Source of the DNA: AV69 sp036498205
Lineage (GTDB): Bacteria > Verrucomicrobiota > Verrucomicrobiia > Chthoniobacterales > UBA10450
Assembly: GCA_036498205.1 (NCBI GenBank)
Contig: DASXIC010000111.1
Span: forward strand, 1 to 45,569
Direction of reading: 5' to 3'
DNA: 45,569 nt
Shown here in pieces: positions 36,701-43,768 of the stretch; position 1 is the stretch's first letter, and each line of letters starts with the position of its first letter. The translations under genes and the position numbers were made by a program. Under the pieces are notes generated by a model. It was not told where the DNA came from, did not search any database, and saw only the letters and a list, made by a program, of their open reading frames with translations.

Positions 36701-37157
36701 ATGGCTCTTTGGCTCCACACTGTCTCTCTACAGCGTCATCGGTCTTTTCCTGCTGCTTGGTATCGTGAAGAAGAACGGCATCATGGTTGTCGACTTCGCG
36801 CTTCAGCGAATCGATGAAGGCTGGGATCTGCGCTCGGCCATTCACGAGGCCAGCATCGAGCGGTTTCGTCCAATCATGATGACAACTCTGGCAGCTTTGA
36901 TGGGCGCGGTTCCGCTTGCTGTCGGTTTCGGCAGCGATGCTTCATCCCGTCGCCCCCTTGGTCTCGTCATTGTCGGAGGCCTTGTCCTTTCGCAAATGGT
37001 CACTCTCTTTATCACTCCGGTCATCTATCTCTGGCTGGAATGGTTCCAGGAGCACGTGCTTGACCGCGTGCCTTTCCTTCGCAGCGCGCACACTCATCAC
37101 GAAGGCGAAACAATTCCGCCATCTGAGGTCGGCCAGCCTGCACCGGCAGTGAGCTAA
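33702..37157 (+). CDS. RND multidrug efflux pump, MdtB/AcrB (HAE1) family
   Basis: 1151 residues, about 100 longer than AcrB. The first ~60 residues are a hydrophilic Ser/Gly/Pro-rich extension; TM1 starts at PFIRRPVMTVLLTLSAIVAG. HAE motifs include YPVINVSCSYPGANPTTM, DAATDVQAAIQRATGKLP, TLAIGFLVDDAIVFLENVVRR (proton-relay aspartates), and GIVKKNGIMVVDFALQ. A Gly/Ala/Ser/Thr-rich stretch of about 40 residues near residue 850 has no counterpart in AcrB. The pump exports drugs by proton antiport. No outer-membrane channel gene is in the operon, so it must use a TolC encoded elsewhere. Confidence 0.95.
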   Translation: MADNSDGSSKPDGQRGHEPDSPRPARARQQASQPLTGGAPSGKTPGGELIKVTGSGLSGPFIRRPVMTVLLTLSAIVAGIATYGKLSVNDLPAVDYPVINVSCSYPGANPTTMANNIATPLEKQFLQIPGLDIVTSSSTQSNTSLTLQFNLSKSITDAATDVQAAIQRATGKLPVDLPSPPTFTKTNPNDQAIYLLGLLSDTMTDGDLYKYASTAVQQRIAILPGVSQVNVYGVQAAIRIKADPAALASRGLTMDDLANAIKAGTVYSGAGQFDGPHRTFVLLPNGQIDQAEGYRNLIVARNRDGSPVFLRDVSDVKQSVQDERLSRTFWARGFSPPGSVVVLAVSRQAGANAVEVAKSVRALFPELRASLPGSITLVPIFDRSQSIVSSVADVQWTLVIAFVLVVLVIYVFLGRATDTLIPAVALPLSLFITVTVMYMLDYSINNLTLMALTLAIGFLVDDAIVFLENVVRRAEHGESILKATYNSAGEISFTILSMTLSLAAVFIPLVFLPGLLGRIFREFSVTIIVAILASGLVSLTLTPLMCARILGERKAGHKRTRMEGWTGEFIQRVIASYGRALDKFLDRAWLTIPIILLCFVGLWFFFTHLPFTLLPPGDSGFIRGVFIAQEGSSPAQMRAYQQLVNQKLQDDPNIAQFFTLAGFSSRTAGSQALIFGFLKPKDQRPPIDQCILQLQKSIGTIPGVTAVLQPNPVLQINVGVTNQTQGQYAYTVSGIVPDDVYGAADQLMAKLRTFKGFATVRSDFYNNTPNLTVDIDRERAATYGVSTAAVQSLLRTAYSQNYVYLIKQPDDQYQVILEVDDNERATPGDLNNLYVRGTTPTGAGNPTNATGSSGAGAATSAAGLTPGQAVTTGTASNLVPLRAVTSTKQVVGPQAVNHFNQFTSVTINFNLLPSVAIGDATTFIENAFAQVRQQYPGVQATFQGEALVFRQLFSALPLLLVSAIFVMYVILGILYESYVHPITVLFPAIVPAVVGGLFTLWLFGSTLSLYSVIGLFLLLGIVKKNGIMVVDFALQRIDEGWDLRSAIHEASIERFRPIMMTTLAALMGAVPLAVGFGSDASSRRPLGLVIVGGLVLSQMVTLFITPVIYLWLEWFQEHVLDRVPFLRSAHTHHEGETIPPSEVGQPAPAVS

Positions 37158-37267
37158 AGTTCGATCCGATTGTGACAAGCGCCCGTCGCGGGCCGCCCGG
37201 AAGTTCGAAAAAGCGGAGATTTCAGCGAGCCCGGCATAAAAGGTGGTATTGGGAAGAAGCCTCTCCT

Positions 37268-37900
37268 ATGACACAGACGCTCTCCGAATCGATCGACGCG
37301 GACGTTTTGTTCCGCAGTGCGTTCGAGTTCGCCGCTATCGGCATGGCCCTCGTCTCTCCCAATGGGCGGTTCCTGCGTGTCAACCGATCCTTGTGCGAGA
37401 TCACCGGTTATCCCGAAGCTGAACTTCTCCGCCTCACCTTTCAGGACATTACTCATCCGGAGGATCTAAACCTGGATCTGGACTATTGCGGAAAACTCTT
37501 AGGCGGAGAAATCGAAACCTATCAGATGGAAAAGCGCTACTTCCACAAGAGCGGTTCGATTGTTTGGGTCCTTCTCAGCGTTTCGCTCGTCCGGAACGAA
37601 GAGGGGAAGCCTCTTTTTTTCATCTCACAAATCAAAAACATTACCGATCGAAAACGGACCGAGGAGCAGTTGCGCAAAGCAGTGGCGGAGATCGAAAAAC
37701 TCCGGGGCGGCCTGCTGAAAATATGTGCATGGACCAAGCAGATCGAAATCGATGGTCGATGGGTCCCAATCGATGAATTTCTGCGGGATTTTCTCCAGCT
37801 CAGATTGAGCCATGGGATTTCCGAGACCGGAATAGCGCTGTCCGAAGCCCAGCCGCTTCAGGGAGCTAACACGGTTCGCGGCCGGCAAGGTTTCGATTAG
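37268..37900 (+). CDS. PAS-domain protein with a degenerate ICxxCK/HGIC-type output motif
   Basis: 210 residues from ATG 37268; a GTG at 37172 would add 32 very basic residues. A single PAS/PAC unit spans about residues 10-130 (FEFAAIGMALVSPNGRFLRVN, then ITDRKRTEEQLRKAV). A short coiled coil leads to LLKICAWTKQIEIDGRWVPIDEFL and LRLSHGIS. Many sensory proteins end with ICSxCKxIRDxxGxW and FSHGICPxC; here the pattern is kept, but the second, third and fourth cysteines are replaced (T, S and missing). No kinase, cyclase or GGDEF domain follows, so the output is unknown. Confidence 0.72.
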   Translation: MTQTLSESIDADVLFRSAFEFAAIGMALVSPNGRFLRVNRSLCEITGYPEAELLRLTFQDITHPEDLNLDLDYCGKLLGGEIETYQMEKRYFHKSGSIVWVLLSVSLVRNEEGKPLFFISQIKNITDRKRTEEQLRKAVAEIEKLRGGLLKICAWTKQIEIDGRWVPIDEFLRDFLQLRLSHGISETGIALSEAQPLQGANTVRGRQGFD

Positions 37901-37939
37901 TCCCTTCGCTCTCCCCGTTGCCTGTGCGAAGGTCGCGGT

Positions 37940-38878
37940 ATGGCACAGTTTCCGAAGGAGCAATCCGCCACCGGGGAATTCCAGCGACAGAAAGATGCGT
38001 TTCGCGACTGGATTGTTATTGATGGGTCTACTCCGTATCCAGCTGTAGCTGGCCGATATCATCTCTACGTTTCTCTTGCCTGCCCCTGGGCGAGTCGGAC
38101 CATCATCGCGCGCAAGCTGCTCGGTTTGGAGGAAGCAATTGGAATGATCGTAGTTGATCCGATACGGGATGAACGCGGCTGGGCTTTTCGCGATGGTCCA
38201 GGCTATTCCAAGGATCCAATCAACGGTTTTGAATTCCTGGCCGAAGCCTATGAACTTACCGATCCGAATTATCAAGGCCGGGTGACCGTGCCGGTGCTTT
38301 GGGACAGGGAAACAAACCGGATCGTGAACAACTCCGAAGACGACATTTGTCGCATGTTTAACGACGCATTTCGCCAGTTCGCCCGCAACAAGCAGGTTGA
38401 CCTTTTCCCACCTGATCTCGCGCAGGAACAAGACGCGCTCTGTCTATTCATTCATGACAATGTTAATAACGGCGTTTACAAGGCGGGCTTCGCCACCAGG
38501 CAACATGTTTACGAACTTTCTGCACGGAAACTTTTTGAAGCGTTAGACGAGCTGGAATCCCGATTGTCAACCCGCCGCTACTTGTTGGGAAATAGAATAG
38601 TCGAGGCCGACTGGCGGTTGTTTTGCACTCTTATTCGCTTTGACGTCGTTTATTACATTCATTTTAAGTGCAGCGTACGGCGTATTCTCGACTACCCGAA
38701 CTTGCAAGGCTATTTGATCGACCTGTTTCAGCAGAAGGGGATCTCCGAAACAGTGAACTTCGATCATATCAAACGTCATTACTACATGACACACGACCAT
38801 ATTAATCCGACCCGCATTGTCCCGATCGGACCCATCCTGGATCTGACCCGCGCGCACGGACGGGAAAGACTTGGCTAA
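37940..38878 (+). CDS. Glutathionyl-hydroquinone reductase-like GST (Xi class)
   Basis: 312 residues, typical of the YqjG/PcpF/ECM4 family. The redox Cys48 lies in YVSLACPWASRT, followed by the thioredoxin-like fold with DPIRDERGWAF and RVTVPVLWDRETNRIVNNSEDDI, then the helical GST domain with the YLLGNRIVEADWRLFCTLIRFD motif. The enzyme uses glutathione to reduce glutathionyl-hydroquinones. Whether this organism makes glutathione cannot be read here. It lies 39 bases after the PAS gene. The 293-base stretch after it (38879-39171) shows no gene. Confidence 0.92.
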   Translation: MAQFPKEQSATGEFQRQKDAFRDWIVIDGSTPYPAVAGRYHLYVSLACPWASRTIIARKLLGLEEAIGMIVVDPIRDERGWAFRDGPGYSKDPINGFEFLAEAYELTDPNYQGRVTVPVLWDRETNRIVNNSEDDICRMFNDAFRQFARNKQVDLFPPDLAQEQDALCLFIHDNVNNGVYKAGFATRQHVYELSARKLFEALDELESRLSTRRYLLGNRIVEADWRLFCTLIRFDVVYYIHFKCSVRRILDYPNLQGYLIDLFQQKGISETVNFDHIKRHYYMTHDHINPTRIVPIGPILDLTRAHGRERLG

Positions 38879-39171
38879 ATCGGGTTTCCCCTGTATCGCG
38901 CGCCGCGACCATTTCGGTACGATGTCGATCCCTTGTCGCTCCGGATCCGCGTTGCCCGCCTCTGCCCCGTTTGTCCCTTGTGCGGTGAGCCTCGCACAGC
39001 GGCGGTCAAACAAAGGCTACCGAGAGGAGAAGGTCACAACCGAAGAGGGACGCCTTTGCGCAGGTCGCCAGATACACTCACCGGGTTTCACGCTCACGAT
39101 TTATTCTTGAAGCCGCGACAGTAAATGGCTGGGCGCCTGTCATTCTGTCCTGGCAAAACCAGCTACAAATA

Positions 39172-39510
39172 ATGAAAACAATTCTCAGCATCCTATCGAT
39201 CGGCCTCTTCTGCGCGATGGCCGATGCACAGAACTCCAGTACCAGCACGGTGCCGCCGAGCACAGGCGCGACTGTTCCATCAATGGAAAGTACAGGCACG
39301 GTCACCGAATACACTCCTGACTCCTCGCTCGTGCTCGACACCGGCTCCGGAGAACCCGTCCACTTCGTTTTCGGAAGGAACGTAACCTACGTTGGATCCG
39401 ATGGTCAGCCCGTCCAGGCTTCCGGGCTGCGGAAAAATTTGCGGGTCCGGGTCCACTACGTCAAGAGTGGCGGCGACAACGTCATCGACAAGGTCACTCT
39501 CACCGAGTAG
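39172..39510 (+). CDS. Small secreted protein, function unknown
   Basis: 112 residues with a clear signal peptide, MKTILSILSIGLFCAMADAQ, followed by a Ser/Thr/Pro-rich linker (about 22-42) and a small beta-rich domain (GTVTEYTPDSSLVLDTGSGEPVHFVFGRNVTYVGSDGQPV). This pattern resembles short DUF5666-like or OB-type secreted domains, but no family is assigned. It lies in the same direction, 55 bases before the TreS-like gene. Confidence 0.65.
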   Translation: MKTILSILSIGLFCAMADAQNSSTSTVPPSTGATVPSMESTGTVTEYTPDSSLVLDTGSGEPVHFVFGRNVTYVGSDGQPVQASGLRKNLRVRVHYVKSGGDNVIDKVTLTE

Positions 39511-39565
39511 GCGACTCTGATTCCACACCTGTCGCCTCGGACGGAATTGTCGCGCGATTGGCACG

Positions 39566-41248
39566 ATGATTAACGATTTGTGGTATAAAAACGCGGTCAT
39601 TTACTGCCTTTCGGTCGGCACCTACATGGATGCGAACGGCGATGGCGTCGGCGATTTCCAAGGCCTGATGCGACGCCTGGATTATCTGCATGGACTTGGT
39701 ATTACCGCCATTTGGCTGATGCCTTTTCAAACCTCGCCGTGCCGGGACGACGGCTATGATGTGACCGATTATTATAATGTCGATCCGCGTTATGGGACGC
39801 TCGGCGATTTCGTGGAATTCACCCACGCCGCCAAACAACGCGGTTTGCGGGTTCTGATCGATCTGGTCGTAAACCATACTTCAAACGAGCATCCCTGGTT
39901 CAGGCAGGCGCGCCGCGACCCGAATTCCAAGTACCGGGATTGGTATGTTTGGGCGAAGAAGAAACCCCCAGGTGCGAACAAGGGAATGGTATTTCCTGGA
40001 GTGCAAAAATCGACCTGGACCTACGACCGCGAGGCAAAGGCGTGGTACTTTCATCGTTTCTACGATTTTCAGCCCGACCTGAATACCTCGAATGCTGAAG
40101 TTCAGGCCGAGATATTAAAAATCATGGGCTTCTGGATTCAACTGGGCGTCTCCGGATTCCGTATGGATGCCGTGCCCTTCATCATCTCAACCAAAGGTCC
40201 ACGCGTGAGCAAGCCGCAGGAGCAATACGACATGTTGCGCCTGTTTCGCGAATTCCTCCAGTGGCGTCAGGGCGATTGCATCATTCTGGCCGAGGCCAAC
40301 GTCCTTCCCGAAACCGACATGGAATATTTCGGAAAAGATGGGGAACGCATGCACATGATGTTCAATTTCCAGGTCAATCAGAATCTGTTTTATGCCCTGG
40401 CCTCAACCGACACGAAACCTCTCGTCCGCGCCTTGAAAGCGACCAAGTCACGCCCCGCGACCGCACAATGGGGAATGTTTCTGCGTAACCATGATGAGCT
40501 CGATCTCGGCCGGCTCTCCAAACCGCATCGGAAAAAAGTTTTCGATCTCTTCGGCCCTGATCCTGAAATGCAGCTTTACGATCGCGGGATCAGACGACGG
40601 CTCGCTCCCATGCTTGGCGGAGATCGACGTCGTCTCGAGCTCGCTTATAGTTTGATGTTCACTTTGCCGGGCACGCCAGTCATTCGCTACGGCGACGAGC
40701 TGGGAATGGGCGACAACCTTGAGTTGCCGGAGCGAACCTGCGCCCGCACACCGATGCAGTGGTCGGACGAACCGCACGGCGGGTTCACTAAGAATAAGAA
40801 ACCAAATACGCCCCTTATCGACAAAGGACCGTACGGCTTTAAGCGCGTTAATGCTGCGATTCAGCGGCGTCATCCGGAATCGTTGCTCAATTGGACCGAG
40901 CGAATCATTCGGATGCGCAAGGAATTACCGGAGATCGGATGGGGCGATTTTTCCGTCATTTCTCTACCCGATCCTGCCGTGCTAGCGATTCGTTATGACT
41001 GGCGAAATAACTCCGTCCTTTTCCTTCACAATTTGCACGATGAACCGCGTGAAATTGTTCTCGACCCCGGAGTGAAAGAACACGGCCAGTTACTCGTCAA
41101 TCTTTTGGCCGAAGATCACAGCCAGGCCAATGAGTCCGGTAAACATCGCATTGTTCTCGAAGGATACGGTTATCGCTGGTACCGAGTCGGCGGACTCGAT
41201 TACCTGCTGCGGCGAACTGAAACCGACCGCCAGGAAATAAAAGCGTGA
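39566..41248 (+). CDS. treS: GH13 trehalose synthase-like alpha-glucosyltransferase
   Basis: 560 residues. GH13 motifs are all present: NDLWYKNAVIYCLSVGTYMDANGDGVGDFQGL at the start, region I LIDLVVNHTS, region II GVSGFRMDAVP with nucleophile Asp201, region III IILAEANVLP with acid/base Glu243, and region IV FLRNHDELD with Asp310. RDWYVWA and the E(L)RTCARTPMQWSDEP segment are typical of TreS, which turns maltose into trehalose. It lacks the fused maltokinase domain some TreS proteins carry. The C-terminal domain is beta-rich. Related GH13 enzymes (for example amylosucrase-like) are less likely. With the GH57 enzyme it suggests glycogen/trehalose metabolism. Confidence 0.85.
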   Translation: MINDLWYKNAVIYCLSVGTYMDANGDGVGDFQGLMRRLDYLHGLGITAIWLMPFQTSPCRDDGYDVTDYYNVDPRYGTLGDFVEFTHAAKQRGLRVLIDLVVNHTSNEHPWFRQARRDPNSKYRDWYVWAKKKPPGANKGMVFPGVQKSTWTYDREAKAWYFHRFYDFQPDLNTSNAEVQAEILKIMGFWIQLGVSGFRMDAVPFIISTKGPRVSKPQEQYDMLRLFREFLQWRQGDCIILAEANVLPETDMEYFGKDGERMHMMFNFQVNQNLFYALASTDTKPLVRALKATKSRPATAQWGMFLRNHDELDLGRLSKPHRKKVFDLFGPDPEMQLYDRGIRRRLAPMLGGDRRRLELAYSLMFTLPGTPVIRYGDELGMGDNLELPERTCARTPMQWSDEPHGGFTKNKKPNTPLIDKGPYGFKRVNAAIQRRHPESLLNWTERIIRMRKELPEIGWGDFSVISLPDPAVLAIRYDWRNNSVLFLHNLHDEPREIVLDPGVKEHGQLLVNLLAEDHSQANESGKHRIVLEGYGYRWYRVGGLDYLLRRTETDRQEIKA

Positions 41249-41259
41249 TTACCCGCGTT

Positions 41260-42036
41260 TCACTTCAACTGCTCGTCCAAGGCTCGCAAGACCTGTTCCG
41301 GTCGCGCCCGGACAGCCGCGTTCTCAGTCAGGTTGACCCACCGAATCGTTCCCGATCGATCGATTAGGAATTCCGCGGGCCGGGCGATGTCAGCGCCACC
41401 AGGTCCAGCACTTTTGTGAAGTAGATCGTAGCGTCGGATCACTTCCGTTTTCGGATCTGACAGAATCGGAAAAGTGAAACCCATTTTCTGGCAATATCGT
41501 TTACTGATCTCGGGTGGATCGACGCTGATCGCCACCACGCGAACACCACGCGCATCGAATTCAGAAAGCCGGTGCTGAAAACTCCGTAACTCGGAGTTGC
41601 AGAGCAGTCACCAATGACCCCGATAAAAAATAAGCACCGCGGCCTGACTCGACCGCAGAATGTCGGAAAGTGCGACAGGCTTGGCGTCCTGGTCCGGTAA
41701 CGTAAACTCAGGCGCGCTTTCGCCAATGCGCGGCGCGCCCGCCGAAGCCGGCATTTGCCGCACCTCGTAAAAAACGCCGTAAGCAAACAAACCGACAACC
41801 AGTAAACCGATCACCGCCAGGATCGGTCCAAATATCTTGCCGCGAAAAACCTGTGGTCGCCCAAATGCTCGGGCCAGGCCGACGACGAGCAGGATTCCGC
41901 CCAGGCAAAAGAGGGTGAGATTGACCCACGGAAAATCGCGTGTCGCAGGAAAAAGAACGAAAAACGCGTAACTGAAAAATCCGACAAGCACGAGCAGGAA
42001 GCCAACCCAAAGCGTCCAATTCCAGCTCTTCTTCAT
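41260..42036 (-). CDS. Membrane-anchored peroxiredoxin-like protein, probable selenoprotein (UxxC)
   Basis: Read with one in-frame UGA (41608-41610) as selenocysteine, the gene gives 258 residues. ATG 42036 (MKKSWNWTLWVGF) was chosen; an upstream TTG is less likely. Three TM helices lie at about 10-30, 37-56 and 69-90, placing the C-terminal domain in the periplasm. That domain is AhpC/TSA-like: IGESAPEFTLPDQDAKPVAL, AAVLIFYRGHW, then U143-L-L-C146, NSELRSF, VVAISVDPPE, FPILSDPKTEVIRRY and ARPAEFLIDRSGTIRW. The UGA falls exactly where the peroxidatic Cys of the W-C-x-x-C motif should be, the frame is uninterrupted before and after it, and a SECIS-like hairpin follows. A nonsense mutation is the alternative. 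Other genes here end in UGA, so the code is standard. Confidence 0.75.
41575..41602 (-). promoter_or_regulatory. Candidate bacterial SECIS element
   Basis: On the minus strand, 16 bases after the UGA, lies the loop of a perfect 7-bp hairpin: AACTCCG (41592-41598), loop AGTTA (41587-41591), CGGAGTT (41580-41586). The second loop base is G, as expected near the start of a bSECIS apical loop. A CTG/CAG helix (41600-41602 with 41575-41577) extends it below a small internal loop. The hairpin lies within the coding sequence, as bacterial SECIS elements must. The fold was found by eye; no energy was calculated. Confidence 0.65.
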
Positions 42037-42114
42037 CGTTTTTCGTATCAGCTGGAACAGGAATTGCAAGCGGCCGAGTGTTGCCAATGATATCCAGGTC
42101 GTTGAATTTCACGA

Positions 42115-42414
42115 ATGGCTTATTATGAGGGTTGCACGATCACGGTAGAAGTGCCTGAGAGTTTTGATGACGCTCTTCTTCGCAATGCTTTGACAAACAA
42201 GTTTCCTGGAATTGCCATCGAGATCAGGCGCAATTCGCAGCTACTTCGCCCGAGAGTGATCGATGGCTTTGTCCCCGAAGCGCACGGTCTGGTTCACGAC
42301 GAATCACAAAAAGACTATGGCAGCGAGGACTGGCAATCGCGCGGAAGACAAACCCTTTTGATGATGGCGGAAGATGTGCTCGAAGAATATAAACGCGGCC
42401 AGACCCCGCAGTGA
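42115..42414 (+). CDS. Hypothetical 99-residue protein
   Basis: A compact soluble protein (MAYYEGCTITVEVPESFDDALLRNALTNKFPG...) with an N-terminal beta-strand pattern and an acidic/basic C-terminal helix (RGRQTLLMMAEDVLEEYKRGQ). No family was recognised and no signal or membrane segment is present. It is divergent from the selenoprotein-like gene, which starts 79 bases away, so the two may share a regulatory region. Codon pattern and length support a real gene. Confidence 0.6.
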   Translation: MAYYEGCTITVEVPESFDDALLRNALTNKFPGIAIEIRRNSQLLRPRVIDGFVPEAHGLVHDESQKDYGSEDWQSRGRQTLLMMAEDVLEEYKRGQTPQ

Positions 42415-42420
42415 TGTAAT

Positions 42421-42518
42421 TCAGAACAGCTCGTCATCGACGTTCTTCATTTGAATCCGCAAATCCGAAATCGCGTTGTTCTCGCAGGTTAATGGAGAAA
42501 ACAAGGGCTGCCTAAGAA
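42421..42518 (-). repeat. Diverged intergenic repeat, copy A (gene 3'-end remnant)
   Basis: About 98 bases similar, by eye at roughly 70 per cent, to 45287-45393, same orientation. On the minus strand it reads as the end of a protein, ...CENNAISDLRIQMKNVDDELF-stop, while the other copy reads ...NASENELF-stop with a frameshift before it. It is probably a remnant of a once-mobile or duplicated gene end. Confidence 0.55.
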
Positions 42519-42555
42519 AAAGATTTCATCGCGTGTGGGCAATCGTTCATTCCGA

Positions 42556-42829
42556 TTACTTGTTAGGCCCAACTAGCTCGATGTCAGTGAAAAGTCCCTG
42601 GAAGCCGCGGTCGTTCCGGATTGGGTCCCACACTGGATCAATCTTGAGCTGCTGAATAGAAATTGCGAAGCCCGCTGGAATGCAGAGCAACCGCCCCAAT
42701 GTTCTTCAGACGGGGAAGCAGAAATGCTTGTCCGGCAGTGGTTGTAAGCATCCGCCGAAGTGTTTTACTGCCTCCTCGGGCCGGACCATTTGAACATCGT
42801 CGAGAGATCCAAATGAAAAGTTGATCCCG
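42556..42829 (-). pseudogene. Remnant of a TPR-type protein C-terminus
   Basis: On the minus strand the frame ending in TAA at 42556-42558 reads SIQQLKIDPVWDPIRNDRGFQ, closely matching the conserved C-terminal tail (LKLDPxWDPLRNDPRFQ) of TPR-containing kinase/adenylate-cyclase-type proteins. Further upstream an in-frame stop at 42706-42708 breaks it, and the preceding piece (DDVQMVRPEEAVKHFG) carries on in the same frame. No start or complete domain remains in the gap 42415-42863, so this is a decayed fragment. Together with repeat copy A it fills that gap. Confidence 0.55.
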
Positions 42830-42863
42830 CTTGTCTGAGCGTTACCTAATAGAGCAATGCAGT

Positions 42864-43709
42864 ATGATAGATAATCCTCATCTTAATAGCTCCGCGGATT
42901 TCCGCGATCCCCGGGAAGATGGGCGCGTCTGTGAATTGTGCGGCGGGCGCGAGTTCTCCCTGCTGCATGGCTGGAATCCGGACGATCCGTGGAACATGGC
43001 TACGATCCCGATCGCAGTCTGGCAATGTAAATGCGGATTCACCTTTCTTCATCCTATGCCGACAAGCAATCAGTTGCCCGATAGCGGCGATTGGTGGTCG
43101 CCTCATCGACGACAGGTCAGTCGCCGGCCCGGTTTTAAAAACAGGTGGCGAAAAATTCGCCACGCCATAATCGGCAGTAGTAAACAACGACTGATTTGGG
43201 CGACGCGAAGAGCGGTCCCGAGTGGACGCTTACTCGATGTCGGGTGCGGAAATGGCGAGACGCTCCAAATCGCAAGTGAGTTTTACGATTGCTTCGGGTT
43301 AGAGCCTTCCCCCCAGGCAGCGGCATCCGCGCGTGCTCGAGGATTCCCAATAATCGAAAGTACACTGGAAGACGCAGAAATGGTTGCTGGCTCATTCGAT
43401 GTTGTGTTGCTCGATTCTGTGATCGAGCACGTCAACAGTCCGCACGCATTCTTAAAGAGGATAAATCGGGTCTTGAAAATCGGCGGCGTTGTGGCCGTGC
43501 TCACACCCAAGCTCAATGGCCCTGCCCATTTTTTTCACGGCGCGGCCTGGAACGGTTTCCGGCATGGTTATCATACATTTCTTTTTACGGGAAAAACTCT
43601 TGGGCAGTGCCTGCGGGATACCGGTTTTGAGATATTGCGCCGGCCACGAAGGGACCGTTGGTTGGATGACATCTTGATCTTGTGGGGTCGTAAATTTCAG
43701 GATGCATGA
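42864..43709 (+). CDS. SAM-dependent methyltransferase with N-terminal zinc-ribbon-like region
   Basis: 281 residues from ATG 42864 (MIDNPHLNSSADF); a TTG at 42831 is the alternative. The N-terminal CELCGG...WQCKCG pairs look like a zinc ribbon (residues ~25-65), as in methyltransferases of polysaccharide synthesis clusters. SAM motif I is LLDVGCGNGETLQ, followed by the acidic FGLEPSPQAA, motif II FDVVLLDSVIEHV, and the later VLKIGGVVAVLTPK. The substrate is unknown; sugar O- or C-methylation is likely from the domain plan. No neighbouring sugar gene supports this. Confidence 0.85.
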   Translation: MIDNPHLNSSADFRDPREDGRVCELCGGREFSLLHGWNPDDPWNMATIPIAVWQCKCGFTFLHPMPTSNQLPDSGDWWSPHRRQVSRRPGFKNRWRKIRHAIIGSSKQRLIWATRRAVPSGRLLDVGCGNGETLQIASEFYDCFGLEPSPQAAASARARGFPIIESTLEDAEMVAGSFDVVLLDSVIEHVNSPHAFLKRINRVLKIGGVVAVLTPKLNGPAHFFHGAAWNGFRHGYHTFLFTGKTLGQCLRDTGFEILRRPRRDRWLDDILILWGRKFQDA

Positions 43710-43768
43710 AGAGTTGCGGCCCGGGGTGACACAAAACCTCGCCGCGTTTATTGGCGCCTGAACTTGAG

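Noticed and set aside
37172..37267. 32-residue basic N-terminal extension of the PAS protein
   Set aside because: GTG start without ribosome-binding site and no conserved character; ATG 37268 begins the plausible protein.
41260..41538. Separate 92-residue gene starting at MVAISVDPPE
   Set aside because: It is the in-frame C-terminal half of the peroxiredoxin-like gene after the UGA and has no start signal of its own.
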